NCBI RefSeq assembly: GCF_003002895.1
Contig: NZ_PVTI01000010.1
Location: 1-64,000, forward strand
Length of the DNA: 64,000 nt
From: Knoellia remsis
Lineage (GTDB): Bacteria; Actinomycetota; Actinomycetes; Actinomycetales; Dermatophilaceae
Direction of reading: 5' to 3'
Below are positions 28,049 through 34,602 of the stretch, one piece after another. The notes below the pieces were generated by a model. That model searched no databases, was not told the origin of the DNA, and was given only the letters and a program-made list of their open reading frames with translations. A program made the translations under genes and the position numbers. Position 1 is the stretch's first letter; each line of letters begins with the position of its first letter.

Positions 28049-28519
28049 ATGGTGAGCGGGCCCGGTGTCCGGCCGCGCGTCGCCCTGCTCGTCGCCCTCG
28101 TCGTCGGCGGCGCGTCATGGGTGCTGTGGCACTTCGTCACCCGCGGCGGCACGCTCGTCCCACGACCGTCGTGGCTCGCCGCGATCCTGCTCGTCGCGAT
28201 GGCGGCGTTCGTCGCCGGGTTCGCGTGGCCGGTGCGCGCCTACCTACGCGGCACTTCGACCCGACGCCTCGACCCGCTGCGCGCCGCTCGCGTCGTCGTC
28301 CTCGCGCAGGCGGCCGTCCTCACCGGGTCGGCCGCCGCCGGCTGGTATGCCGGCCAGCTCGCCGTCGCGTTGTCCGACACCTCCCTCGTCGCGAACCACG
28401 ACCGTTCGTGGCGACTTGCGGTCCTCGTGGCCTCGGCCGTGGTCCTTGTCGGCGCCGGTCTCGTGGCCCAGCGCTGGTGCCGCGTCGACCCACCCACCGA
28501 CGACGACAGCAACGTGTAG
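28049..28519 (+). CDS. DUF3180 membrane protein
   Basis: 156 residues with four predicted membrane helices (about 11-27, 42-62, 84-106, 127-144) and a charged C-terminus. DUF3180 proteins are actinobacterial, of unknown function, and are usually encoded right after folK, as here (4 bp downstream). ATG at 28049. Confidence 0.85.
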   Translation: MVSGPGVRPRVALLVALVVGGASWVLWHFVTRGGTLVPRPSWLAAILLVAMAAFVAGFAWPVRAYLRGTSTRRLDPLRAARVVVLAQAAVLTGSAAAGWYAGQLAVALSDTSLVANHDRSWRLAVLVASAVVLVGAGLVAQRWCRVDPPTDDDSNV

Positions 28520-28529
28520 TCGTTTGGTA

Positions 28530-28540
28530 TACGCTAAGGG
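28530..28540 (+). promoter_or_regulatory. TACGCT -10 box before a short leader ORF
   Basis: TACGCT at 28530-28535, inside TTTGGTATACGCTAAGG, lies 5 nt before a GTG at 28541, giving a leaderless arrangement. GTATAC is itself a 6-bp palindrome and could be part of an operator for the ribbon-helix-helix protein below. Confidence 0.4.
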
Positions 28541-28651
28541 GTGAACCGCCTCGACCCTGATCTGCTCGGCTCCGAGCCGTTCGAGGCCTCGCGTCCACCT
28601 ACCGGAGGGACCGAGATGAGTACCTACCGGAGGGATGGAGATGAGTACTGA
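28541..28651 (+). CDS. Possible 36-residue leader peptide
   Basis: GTG at 28541 opens a frame beginning VNRLDPDLLGSEPFEASRPP and ending in the segment MSTYRRDGDEY, with stop at 28649-28651. It covers both the first copy of the duplicated start region and the ATG of the next gene, ending 9 bp past that ATG. If translated, it would couple translation to, or interfere with, the downstream RHH gene. No family is recognised and it may not be expressed. Confidence 0.3.
   Translation: MNRLDPDLLGSEPFEASRPPTGGTEMSTYRRDGDEY
28598..28647 (+). repeat. 25-bp tandem duplication of ribosome site plus start codon
   Basis: CCTACCGGAGGGA..GAGATGAGTA occurs twice back to back (28598-28622, 28623-28647) with two mismatches. 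Each copy has a GGAGGGA ribosome site and an ATG. The first ATG (28616) leads to a stop after 11 codons; the second (28641) opens the RHH gene. Confidence 0.85.
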
Positions 28652-28874
28652 GAAGCTGACACCGGACGAGGAGTACGCCTTCTACTCCCGACCCGAGAAT
28701 CAGGAGCCGCAGGGTCAGCCGCGGCGCCGCGGGAAGGGGTTGAGCTCTCCGATCCCGGTGCGGTTCACCCCCGAACAGCTCGACGCCATCAAGCGAAGGG
28801 CCGAGGCGGACGACCGGTCCGTATCGGCGTGGATTCGCCGGGCGGTGGAGCACGAGCTTGATCGCCCCGCCTGA
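28641..28874 (+). CDS. Ribbon-helix-helix (CopG-like) DNA-binding protein
   Basis: 77 residues. The C-terminal half is an RHH fold: strand PIPVRFTPEQ, helix LDAIKRRAEADD, then RSVSAWIRRAVEHELDRP. The N-terminal half is charged and Gln/Arg-rich. RHH dimers bind operator palindromes and are often antitoxins, but no toxin gene lies next to it. ATG at 28641 has GGAGGGATGGAG just upstream; a start two codons earlier (MEMST) is possible. Confidence 0.75.
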   Translation: MSTEKLTPDEEYAFYSRPENQEPQGQPRRRGKGLSSPIPVRFTPEQLDAIKRRAEADDRSVSAWIRRAVEHELDRPA

Positions 28875-28894
28875 CCCTGCCCTCGCGCGCAGGG
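28875..28894 (+). terminator. Small hairpin directly after the RHH gene
   Basis: CCCTGC at 28875-28880 and GCAGGG at 28889-28894 form a 6-bp stem with an 8-nt loop, beginning the base after the stop codon. Weak. Confidence 0.35.
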
Positions 28895-29001
28895 AACGTT
28901 CAGGGTTCTCCCGGCTCCCTGTCGGGCGGGCACGAGAAGGTGAGGCGTCGGCGCACGGCGCGCGGACGGCATACCGGAACCTCTGACGGAGAAGACCACT
29001 C

Positions 29002-29706
29002 GTGAACCGCAACGTCAAGATCACCGCCATCCTCACCAGCGTCATCGCGATCGCCGCTCTCGTCGTCGGTGTGGTTCTGCTGCGGCCCGGCTCGGGCGAC
29101 GACGGCGCCGACGCCGCCGCGAAGGGCGGCAACGGCGAGAACGTCACGATCCCGACTGCGCCCGCGCCGGCCGACCCGCAGGCGCTGCGGCCCGACACCT
29201 ATCGCCTGAGCACCGCGCCGAACGACAAGGTCAACCTCGTCGAGTTCCTCGACTTCGAGTGCGAGGCGTGCGGCGCTCTCTACCCGCTCATGGAGGAGCT
29301 GCGGACGAAGTACGACGGCAAGGTGACCTTCGGCATCCGCTACTTCCCGATCACGTCGCACTTCAACGCCGAGCGGGCCGCGCGCGCCGTCGAGGCCGCC
29401 GCCCAGCAGGGTGAGGTCGAGGCGATGTACAAGAAGATGTACGACACCCAGAAGCAGTGGGCCGAGCAGCAGGAGCCCAAGGACGACCTCTTCCGCAGCT
29501 ACGCCGAGGAGATCGGGCTCGACATGAAGGCCTACGACAAGGCGTACACCTCGCAGCAGACCCTCGACCGCATCGCCAAGGACGTCGCCGAGGGCAAGGC
29601 ACTCGGAGTGCAGGGCACGCCGACGCTCTTCCTCAACGGCAAGAAGCTGGAGCCGAAGTCCGGCCAGGACCTCGTCGCCGCCATCGACAAGGCGCTCGCA
29701 CAGTGA
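29002..29706 (+). CDS. Membrane-anchored DsbA-like thiol-disulfide oxidoreductase
   Basis: 234 residues. Single N-terminal membrane anchor (about 8-27), then a thioredoxin-fold domain outside the membrane with active site C87-E-A-C90 (LDFECEACGALYP) and cis-Pro loop VQGTPTLFLNG. The insertion between them is helical, as in DsbA. It probably introduces disulfides into secreted proteins and is reoxidised by the VKOR homologue encoded immediately downstream, an arrangement known from mycobacteria. GTG at 29002. Overlaps the VKOR gene by GTGA. Confidence 0.92.
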   Translation: MNRNVKITAILTSVIAIAALVVGVVLLRPGSGDDGADAAAKGGNGENVTIPTAPAPADPQALRPDTYRLSTAPNDKVNLVEFLDFECEACGALYPLMEELRTKYDGKVTFGIRYFPITSHFNAERAARAVEAAAQQGEVEAMYKKMYDTQKQWAEQQEPKDDLFRSYAEEIGLDMKAYDKAYTSQQTLDRIAKDVAEGKALGVQGTPTLFLNGKKLEPKSGQDLVAAIDKALAQ

Positions 29707-30368
29707 CGACCGTCTCGCCGAAGGCCGCGGGGGACGCCGGGTCGGTCCCGGACACGGTCCCGGAGCCGGCGTCGTCGGGCACGGCGGCCGGGACCGTCCC
29801 CGGTCAGCGGCTTCTCGGGTGGGTGTTGACCGTATGCGGATCCGTCGGTCTCGTCGCCGCGTTCGTCCTCATGGTCGAGAAGCTGCGGCTGCTCACCAAC
29901 CCGTTCTACGTCCCGTCGTGCTCGCTCAGCGAGGCGGTCAACTGCACGGCCGTCATGCAGTCCGATCAGGCGACGGTCTTCGGGTTCCCGAACCCGTTGC
30001 TCGGGCTGGCGGGGTTCGCCGTGGTGGTGACGGTCGGCGTGGTGCTGCTCACCGGCGCTGGGCGAGAGCTGCCGGGGTGGTTCTGGCTCGGGCTCCAGGC
30101 GGGGGTGACCTTCGGGGTCGTCTTCGTCACCTGGCTGATGACGCAGACGCTCTTCTCGATCCGGGCGATCTGCCCCTACTGCGTCGTCGTCTGGGTCGTC
30201 ACGATCATCGCGTTCTGCTTCGTCACGGCCGCCAACGCCGTGGCCGGGCGCTTCGGAGCGGGCCTGGCGCGGGCCGTGCCCGCGGGCGTGGTCGTGCCCG
30301 CCGGCGTCGCGGCGATCTGGCTGGTCACGATCGGTGTGCTCTCCGTGGCGGTCGCCAGCGGCTGGTGA
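29703..30368 (+). CDS. VKOR-family quinone-linked disulfide oxidase
   Basis: 221-residue integral membrane protein. The loop Cys pair is C73/C81 (PSCSLSEAVNC) and the membrane active site is C157-P-Y-C160 (AICPYCVVVW). Conserved SxVFGFPNPLLGL is the family quinone-site neighbourhood. It passes electrons from the DsbA-like partner to menaquinone/ubiquinone, replacing DsbB in actinobacteria. Four to five membrane helices. The gene is translationally coupled to its partner. Confidence 0.93.
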   Translation: MTTVSPKAAGDAGSVPDTVPEPASSGTAAGTVPGQRLLGWVLTVCGSVGLVAAFVLMVEKLRLLTNPFYVPSCSLSEAVNCTAVMQSDQATVFGFPNPLLGLAGFAVVVTVGVVLLTGAGRELPGWFWLGLQAGVTFGVVFVTWLMTQTLFSIRAICPYCVVVWVVTIIAFCFVTAANAVAGRFGAGLARAVPAGVVVPAGVAAIWLVTIGVLSVAVASGW

Positions 30369-30376
30369 CCCGGCTC

Positions 30377-30411
30377 CGTCCCGAAGTCACCCAATTGGAC
30401 GCTTGGGGACG
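30377..30411. terminator. Family B hairpin between convergent VKOR and sortase genes
   Basis: The 35-bp CGTCCCGAAGTCACCCAATT... GGGGACG has ends CGTCCC and GGGGACG that pair, with AAG/CTT inside and CCAATTGG at the centre. Nearly the same sequence, reverse-complemented, with three differences, stands at 42946-42980, also between convergent genes. Confidence 0.65.
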
Positions 30412-31158
30412 TCAGACGGGGTCGGCCCAGACGACCCAGTTGCCCTTGTAGTGCCCGCCCTGGATCGGTGTCGTCGGGTCGCAGGTGATGAGGCGGAGGA
30501 CGGGGTTCGGGTTGTCGGCGTCCCAGATCGAGTCGTCCTGGGGGACGGCCTTCTTGGAGAGCGCCTTGGACTTCGTCACCGTGAAGGCGGCGTTCTCACC
30601 GCTGCTGTAGACGACAGTGACGCGGTCTCCGGTGCGCACGGACGTGAGCTTGCCGAACGTGTCGAGGGTGATGTTGCCGTTATTGCGGCGGTTGATGTGG
30701 CCGGCGAGGATCGCCGCGCCCGGCCAGCCGGGCTTGGCCCAGCCTGCCTCGGCGTACCAGCCGGCGACGCCGAACGGGGGAGCGAGCACGCCCTTGTCGT
30801 CGAGCCTGCTCGGGATGAGCTTGGCGTCGACGAGGGTGCGGTTTCCGCTGACGACGACCACCCGGTTCGGTTTGCCGCTCGGGCTGCGCGTGGGCGCTCC
30901 GAAGGTCGGCGGCTTGGCGCTGCCGCGGGACTTCCCGGCGGCGGTGCCCGCTGGCGGCTTGGCCTTCGCCGAGGATGCGGAGGGTCCGGCGGTCGTCGCG
31001 CCGGAAGCCTGGGCGTCCTGGGGGTTGGTGAAGCTGCCGAAGAGCAGACCGGCGACGAGCAGCACCGCGCAGACGGCGACCGTCGCGAGCAGCGCGGCAT
31101 CACGGGGGTTCGACGTCAGGCGTCGAAGCTCCCTGCGGAGGTCAGCGACGAGCTGCAC
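30412..31158 (-). CDS. Class F-like sortase, catalytic Arg apparently replaced
   Basis: 248 residues from GTG at 31158 (an in-frame GTG at 31188 is also possible). One membrane anchor (AALLATVAVCAVLLVAGLLF), a Ser/Ala/Pro/Lys linker, then a sortase barrel starting RVVVVSGNRTLVDAKLIPS. The His is in AILAGHINRRN and the Cys in LRLITCDP. The usual Arg about 12 residues after Cys is not present: that stretch reads GGHYKGNWVVW, with Lys at the expected place. Sortases attach surface proteins to the wall. The gene overlaps the end of the surface-protein gene by 17 bp, so the two are probably a pair. Activity is uncertain. Confidence 0.82.
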   Translation of the reverse strand: MQLVADLRRELRRLTSNPRDAALLATVAVCAVLLVAGLLFGSFTNPQDAQASGATTAGPSASSAKAKPPAGTAAGKSRGSAKPPTFGAPTRSPSGKPNRVVVVSGNRTLVDAKLIPSRLDDKGVLAPPFGVAGWYAEAGWAKPGWPGAAILAGHINRRNNGNITLDTFGKLTSVRTGDRVTVVYSSGENAAFTVTKSKALSKKAVPQDDSIWDADNPNPVLRLITCDPTTPIQGGHYKGNWVVWADPV

Positions 31159-32173
31159 TGCGGCGACGAGCCATGCCCGCCGCTCCACCGATGACGAGGG
31201 TCGCGCCGAACGCCACCGCGGCGTAGGGCAGCGCGGACGGCGTCGTCGGCTGGGCGGCGTCGGTCTGGACGACGACGGGACGGACCGGGCCGCTGCCGCT
31301 GCCGGCCGCACCGACGACGCGGACGGTGTCGATCGTCGCGTCCTGTCCGTCGTTCAGCGCGCAGTCGATGCCGATGGCCAGATTGTCGTCCTCGTTGATC
31401 GCGTAGAGCGTGAGGTCACCGGCCTCGTAGGAATAGGTTCCCGGCCCACCAACCTCGAGGGCTTCGTCGGCCTCGCCCTTGCCGGAGACGATGACGCCAC
31501 CGCCGTCCTCGCCGAACGAGTCGAAGTCGATGGCGGCGTTGATCTCCTGGTCGGTCTCGGGCACGCCGCCGTAGAGGTCGAGCCCGCCGATGGCCACGGG
31601 GAAGACGGCATCGGGAATCTGGTCGTTGATCTGCGGGGTGAGGAAGATCTTGGCCGTGACCGGGTCGAGGGTGACCTCGGAGTTCGCCGGGGCGGTCGCC
31701 CCGTCGGCGATGGCGCTGTCGAAGACTGCGGTGATCGGCAGGTTGGCACCGAGCTGATCAAGGATCGGCGTGATCGGATCCGTGGCGGCGCTCGACGTCG
31801 TGCCGGGGGTGTCGGTTGGTGCGGCGGACCCGCCCGGAAGCTGCTCGGTTATGGCATCGAGTGGACCCGTCGCTGTGGCATCCGGGGTCGCATCACCCGA
31901 GGGCGCGGCGCTGGTCGGCGCACTTGTCGGGGCTGGCGTTGCGTTCTCGGCTGCCTTGCGGAGCTGCTCGAGGGCATCTTCTGCAGAACCCGCGTCCAAC
32001 GGAAGCTGACCGAGCAGGTCGCTGAGGCCCACGCCGGCAACCTTGAGGGAGAAGACGTCGCAGGTGTACTTCAGCTGGGTGCTCTCGGCCTGGGCGGGAG
32101 CTGCGGAACCGACCGCGACGACGGAGACGGCGAGGGCGCCGAGGCAGACACGACGGGCGAAGGAAGTCGACAT
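31142..32173 (-). CDS. Secreted surface protein with membrane-anchor tail
   Basis: 343 residues. Sec signal peptide (cleavage near APAQA-ES, about 29), a first segment starting STQLKYTCDVFSLKV, a Thr/Ser/Ala/Pro-rich linker (about 75-125), then a beta-rich domain (PITAVFDSAIADGATAPANS, YSYEAGDLTLYAINEDDNLA). The C-terminus is a hydrophobic segment (PYAAVAFGATLVIGGAAG) followed by RRRSAARR, like a cell-wall sorting tail, but no LPxTG is seen; the nearest is SALPYAA. The sortase gene next door suggests it is the substrate. ATG at 32173 preferred; GTG at 32182 is possible. Domain function unknown. Confidence 0.75.
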   Translation of the reverse strand: MSTSFARRVCLGALAVSVVAVGSAAPAQAESTQLKYTCDVFSLKVAGVGLSDLLGQLPLDAGSAEDALEQLRKAAENATPAPTSAPTSAAPSGDATPDATATGPLDAITEQLPGGSAAPTDTPGTTSSAATDPITPILDQLGANLPITAVFDSAIADGATAPANSEVTLDPVTAKIFLTPQINDQIPDAVFPVAIGGLDLYGGVPETDQEINAAIDFDSFGEDGGGVIVSGKGEADEALEVGGPGTYSYEAGDLTLYAINEDDNLAIGIDCALNDGQDATIDTVRVVGAAGSGSGPVRPVVVQTDAAQPTTPSALPYAAVAFGATLVIGGAAGMARRRSAARR

Positions 32174-32336
32174 TGACGTCACGCTTTCAGGGGTGGCAGG
32201 AGCCGGAGGAGAATCGGGCTACCCGCGGAATCTAGCGCGCCGCGGGCCGGCGCGCCATACCCCGAGGTAACTTCGTGACACGCGTCTCGCTCGACGAGCA
32301 CAGGGCGCTGACCTGCGGGGACGCGGACCGAGGCGT

Positions 32337-33518
32337 CTACTTGTCGATGTCGCCGACGACGAAGAACATCGACCCGAGGATCGCGACCATGTCCGAGACG
32401 AGCGTTCCGGGCAGCAGCTCGGTGAGCACCTGGACGTTGTTGAACGACGCCGACCGCAGCTTGAGCCGCCACGGCGTCTTCTCGCCGCGCGAGACGAGGA
32501 AGTAGCCGTTGAACCCCAGCGGGTTCTCCGTCGCGACATAGGTCTCGCCCTCGGGCACCTTGAGCACCTTGGGCAGGCGCTGGTTCACCGGCCCCGGCGT
32601 CATCGACCCCAGCACCGACAGGCAGTGCTCGACGAGGTCGAGGCTGACGTGCACCTGCTCGAGCAGCACCTCGAGGCGGGCGAGACAGTCGCCCTCGGTG
32701 CGGGTCACGACCCGGCCGGGCCCCCCGGGACCGAACAGGCCGGCATACGCGAGGTACGGCGCGTCGCGCCGCAGGTCCACGTCGAGTCCGGAGGCGCGCG
32801 CGATCGGACCGGAGACGCCGTATGCCTGCACGGTCGCCTCGTCGAGAACGCCCACCCCGCGGGTGCGGCCGGCGAGGATCTCGTTGCCGACGATCATCGA
32901 CTCGAGGTCCGGCAGCCGCCGCCGCACCGCCTGCACGGCATCGTCGACGCGGCCGAGCCAGCCCGCGGGCACGTCCTCCTTGAGGCCGCCGACGCGGTTG
33001 AACATGTAGTGCATCCGCCCGCCCGACGCCTCCTCCATGACCGCCTGGAGCTCCTCGCGCTCGCGGAACGCATAGAAGACCGGCGTGATCGCGCCGAGCT
33101 CGAGCGGGTAGGAGCCGAGGAACATGAGGTGGTTGAGGACCCGGTTGAGCTCGGCGAGCAGCGTGCGCAGCCACACCGCGCGCTCGGGCACCTCCATGCC
33201 GAGCATCTCCTCGACGGCGAGGACGACACCGAGCTCGTTGCCGAAGGCGCTGAGCCAGTCGTGGCGGTTCGCCAGGACGATGATCTGGCGGTAGTCGCGC
33301 ACCTCGAAGAGCTTCTCCGCGCCGCGGTGCATGTAGCCGATGATCGGCTCGGCAGCCACGATGCGCTCGCCGTCGAGGGTGAGCCGCAGTCGCAGGACGC
33401 CGTGGGTCGCCGGGTGCTGCGGGCCGATGTTGAGGACCATGTCGGCCGTGGCGAGCCCGCCCGCGCCGACGGTGACGGTGCTCTGCGTGAGCGGTGTCGT
33501 CTCGGTCGGGTCGGGCAT
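32337..33518 (-). CDS. Solitary NuoD-like protein (complex I 49-kDa subunit homologue)
   Basis: 393 residues, homologous over full length to NADH dehydrogenase subunit [80 protein letters not shown]. No other nuo gene is nearby. By alignment with the bovine subunit from memory, R65 matches the dimethylated Arg85 and H39 matches quinone-site His59. Quinone-site Tyr108 is Trp (W88, NRHDWLS) and Asp160 is Glu (PLELGA). The C-terminus ends [12 protein letters not shown] rather than the usual GS(L/I)DIVxGEVDR. It may be a paralogue with altered or lost quinone chemistry. A methyltransferase gene of the NDUFAF7 type lies 32 bp upstream. Confidence 0.85.
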   Translation of the reverse strand: MPDPTETTPLTQSTVTVGAGGLATADMVLNIGPQHPATHGVLRLRLTLDGERIVAAEPIIGYMHRGAEKLFEVRDYRQIIVLANRHDWLSAFGNELGVVLAVEEMLGMEVPERAVWLRTLLAELNRVLNHLMFLGSYPLELGAITPVFYAFREREELQAVMEEASGGRMHYMFNRVGGLKEDVPAGWLGRVDDAVQAVRRRLPDLESMIVGNEILAGRTRGVGVLDEATVQAYGVSGPIARASGLDVDLRRDAPYLAYAGLFGPGGPGRVVTRTEGDCLARLEVLLEQVHVSLDLVEHCLSVLGSMTPGPVNQRLPKVLKVPEGETYVATENPLGFNGYFLVSRGEKTPWRLKLRSASFNNVQVLTELLPGTLVSDMVAILGSMFFVVGDIDK

Positions 33519-33550
33519 GGGTTCGAGTATGCCGGGTCAGGGCGGGGTGG

Positions 33551-34489
33551 TCAGTGCCGGTTGATCGCCCAGTGGAACCCGCCGAGGCCGCGGCCGTCGG
33601 TGAGGGCGTGCAGTGTCGACGCCCGGCTGAAGTCGGCGACGTAGCCGAGCGGGTCCGTCGTGGCGCGCGCATGGTCGGGTGTCGCGGCGGCCAGGCCGAG
33701 ACGGTGGACGAGTTCACGCTGGGTGACGACCTCGTCAGCGCCGAGTGAGTCCATCGCGACGTGCGCGGTGAGGTCCGTGGTGCCGTCCGGTCGCGGGTCG
33801 GTCACCATCCCTTGTCGGTATGCCGTGAGCGTGCCGTGCGCAGGCCGGCTCACCTTGGTGTGGCCGTAGTCCGCGGCGATGGTGACCCCGGTTCGGTTGC
33901 GGGAGAGGAGGTTTCGCCAGGCATCGTCGCGCTGTCGGCCGACCTCGACTCGGTCGCCCGGGGTGGCTGCGGGCCACCACGCGTCGGCCCAGTTGCGGTC
34001 GGCGCCGGTGACCTCGTCGCCCAGCTGCTCGTGTCCGTCGTCGTCGACGAGGACCTCCCGCAGCGTGCCGTGGTCGTCGACCTGCGCGACGGTGCACGGG
34101 ACGACGTCGAGCCACTCGTGGGCGAGGACGAGGGCGTCGAGGTCGCGCAGCTCGTCGGGGAGGTCGGGACCGCCGGGGGAGCGGAGCCAGTCGATGTCCG
34201 CGGCCAGCTGGGCCGGGCGGTCGACGACGTCGACCCCGAGGAGCTCGAGGTCGGGCCGTTGCTCGTGGAGGTGGCCCAGCAGCTCGCCGCGCCCGCACGC
34301 GACGTCGACCACCCGGCACACGCCCGCCTCCTCCGCGAGACGCGCGACGACCTCAGCGAGGACCACGCCGAGCGGGCCGTGGGTCGAGGTCGTGAAGTGC
34401 CCGGCCGGCCCCTCGCCCCGGCGGTAGAACCCGCCGGGTCCGTAGAGCGCGTCCTGCCACGCCTCCCGCCACGTCCTCACCGGCTCCAT
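33551..34489 (-). CDS. SAM-dependent methyltransferase, MidA/NDUFAF7 (COG1565) type
   Basis: 312 residues. Opening WREAWQDALYGPGGFYRRGE and GHFTTSTHGPLGVVLAEVV match the family hallmark (ALYxPxxGYY...GDFxTSP). SAM-binding motif I is VVDVACGRGELLGHL, with DALVLAHEWLDVVPC (family xANExLDALP) and TIAADYGH later. Mitochondrial NDUFAF7 dimethylates an Arg of the NuoD homologue NDUFS2. Here the probable substrate gene is directly downstream, separated by 32 bp. ATG at 34489; its ribosome site lies in one arm of a perfect hairpin. Confidence 0.85.
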   Translation of the reverse strand: MEPVRTWREAWQDALYGPGGFYRRGEGPAGHFTTSTHGPLGVVLAEVVARLAEEAGVCRVVDVACGRGELLGHLHEQRPDLELLGVDVVDRPAQLAADIDWLRSPGGPDLPDELRDLDALVLAHEWLDVVPCTVAQVDDHGTLREVLVDDDGHEQLGDEVTGADRNWADAWWPAATPGDRVEVGRQRDDAWRNLLSRNRTGVTIAADYGHTKVSRPAHGTLTAYRQGMVTDPRPDGTTDLTAHVAMDSLGADEVVTQRELVHRLGLAAATPDHARATTDPLGYVADFSRASTLHALTDGRGLGGFHWAINRH

Positions 34490-34519
34490 CCTGCCTTGTC
34501 CGCCACCGGACAAGGCAGG
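34490..34519 (-). promoter_or_regulatory. 13-bp perfect hairpin holding the methyltransferase ribosome site
   Basis: CCTGCCTTGTCCG (34490-34502) and CGGACAAGGCAGG (34507-34519) are exact complements around CCAC. On the minus strand the 3' arm ends right at the ATG at 34489 and contains the only Shine-Dalgarno-like AAGGCAGG. The RNA hairpin could hide it; alternatively the DNA palindrome is an operator. Confidence 0.55.
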
Positions 34520-34602
34520 CGCTCGACGGGCGCGTGGGGCTGCGCCGGACTAGCGTGGACATCCCGGAGAGCACCGGACACCGTCGTTCGTGAGGAGCAC
34601 CC

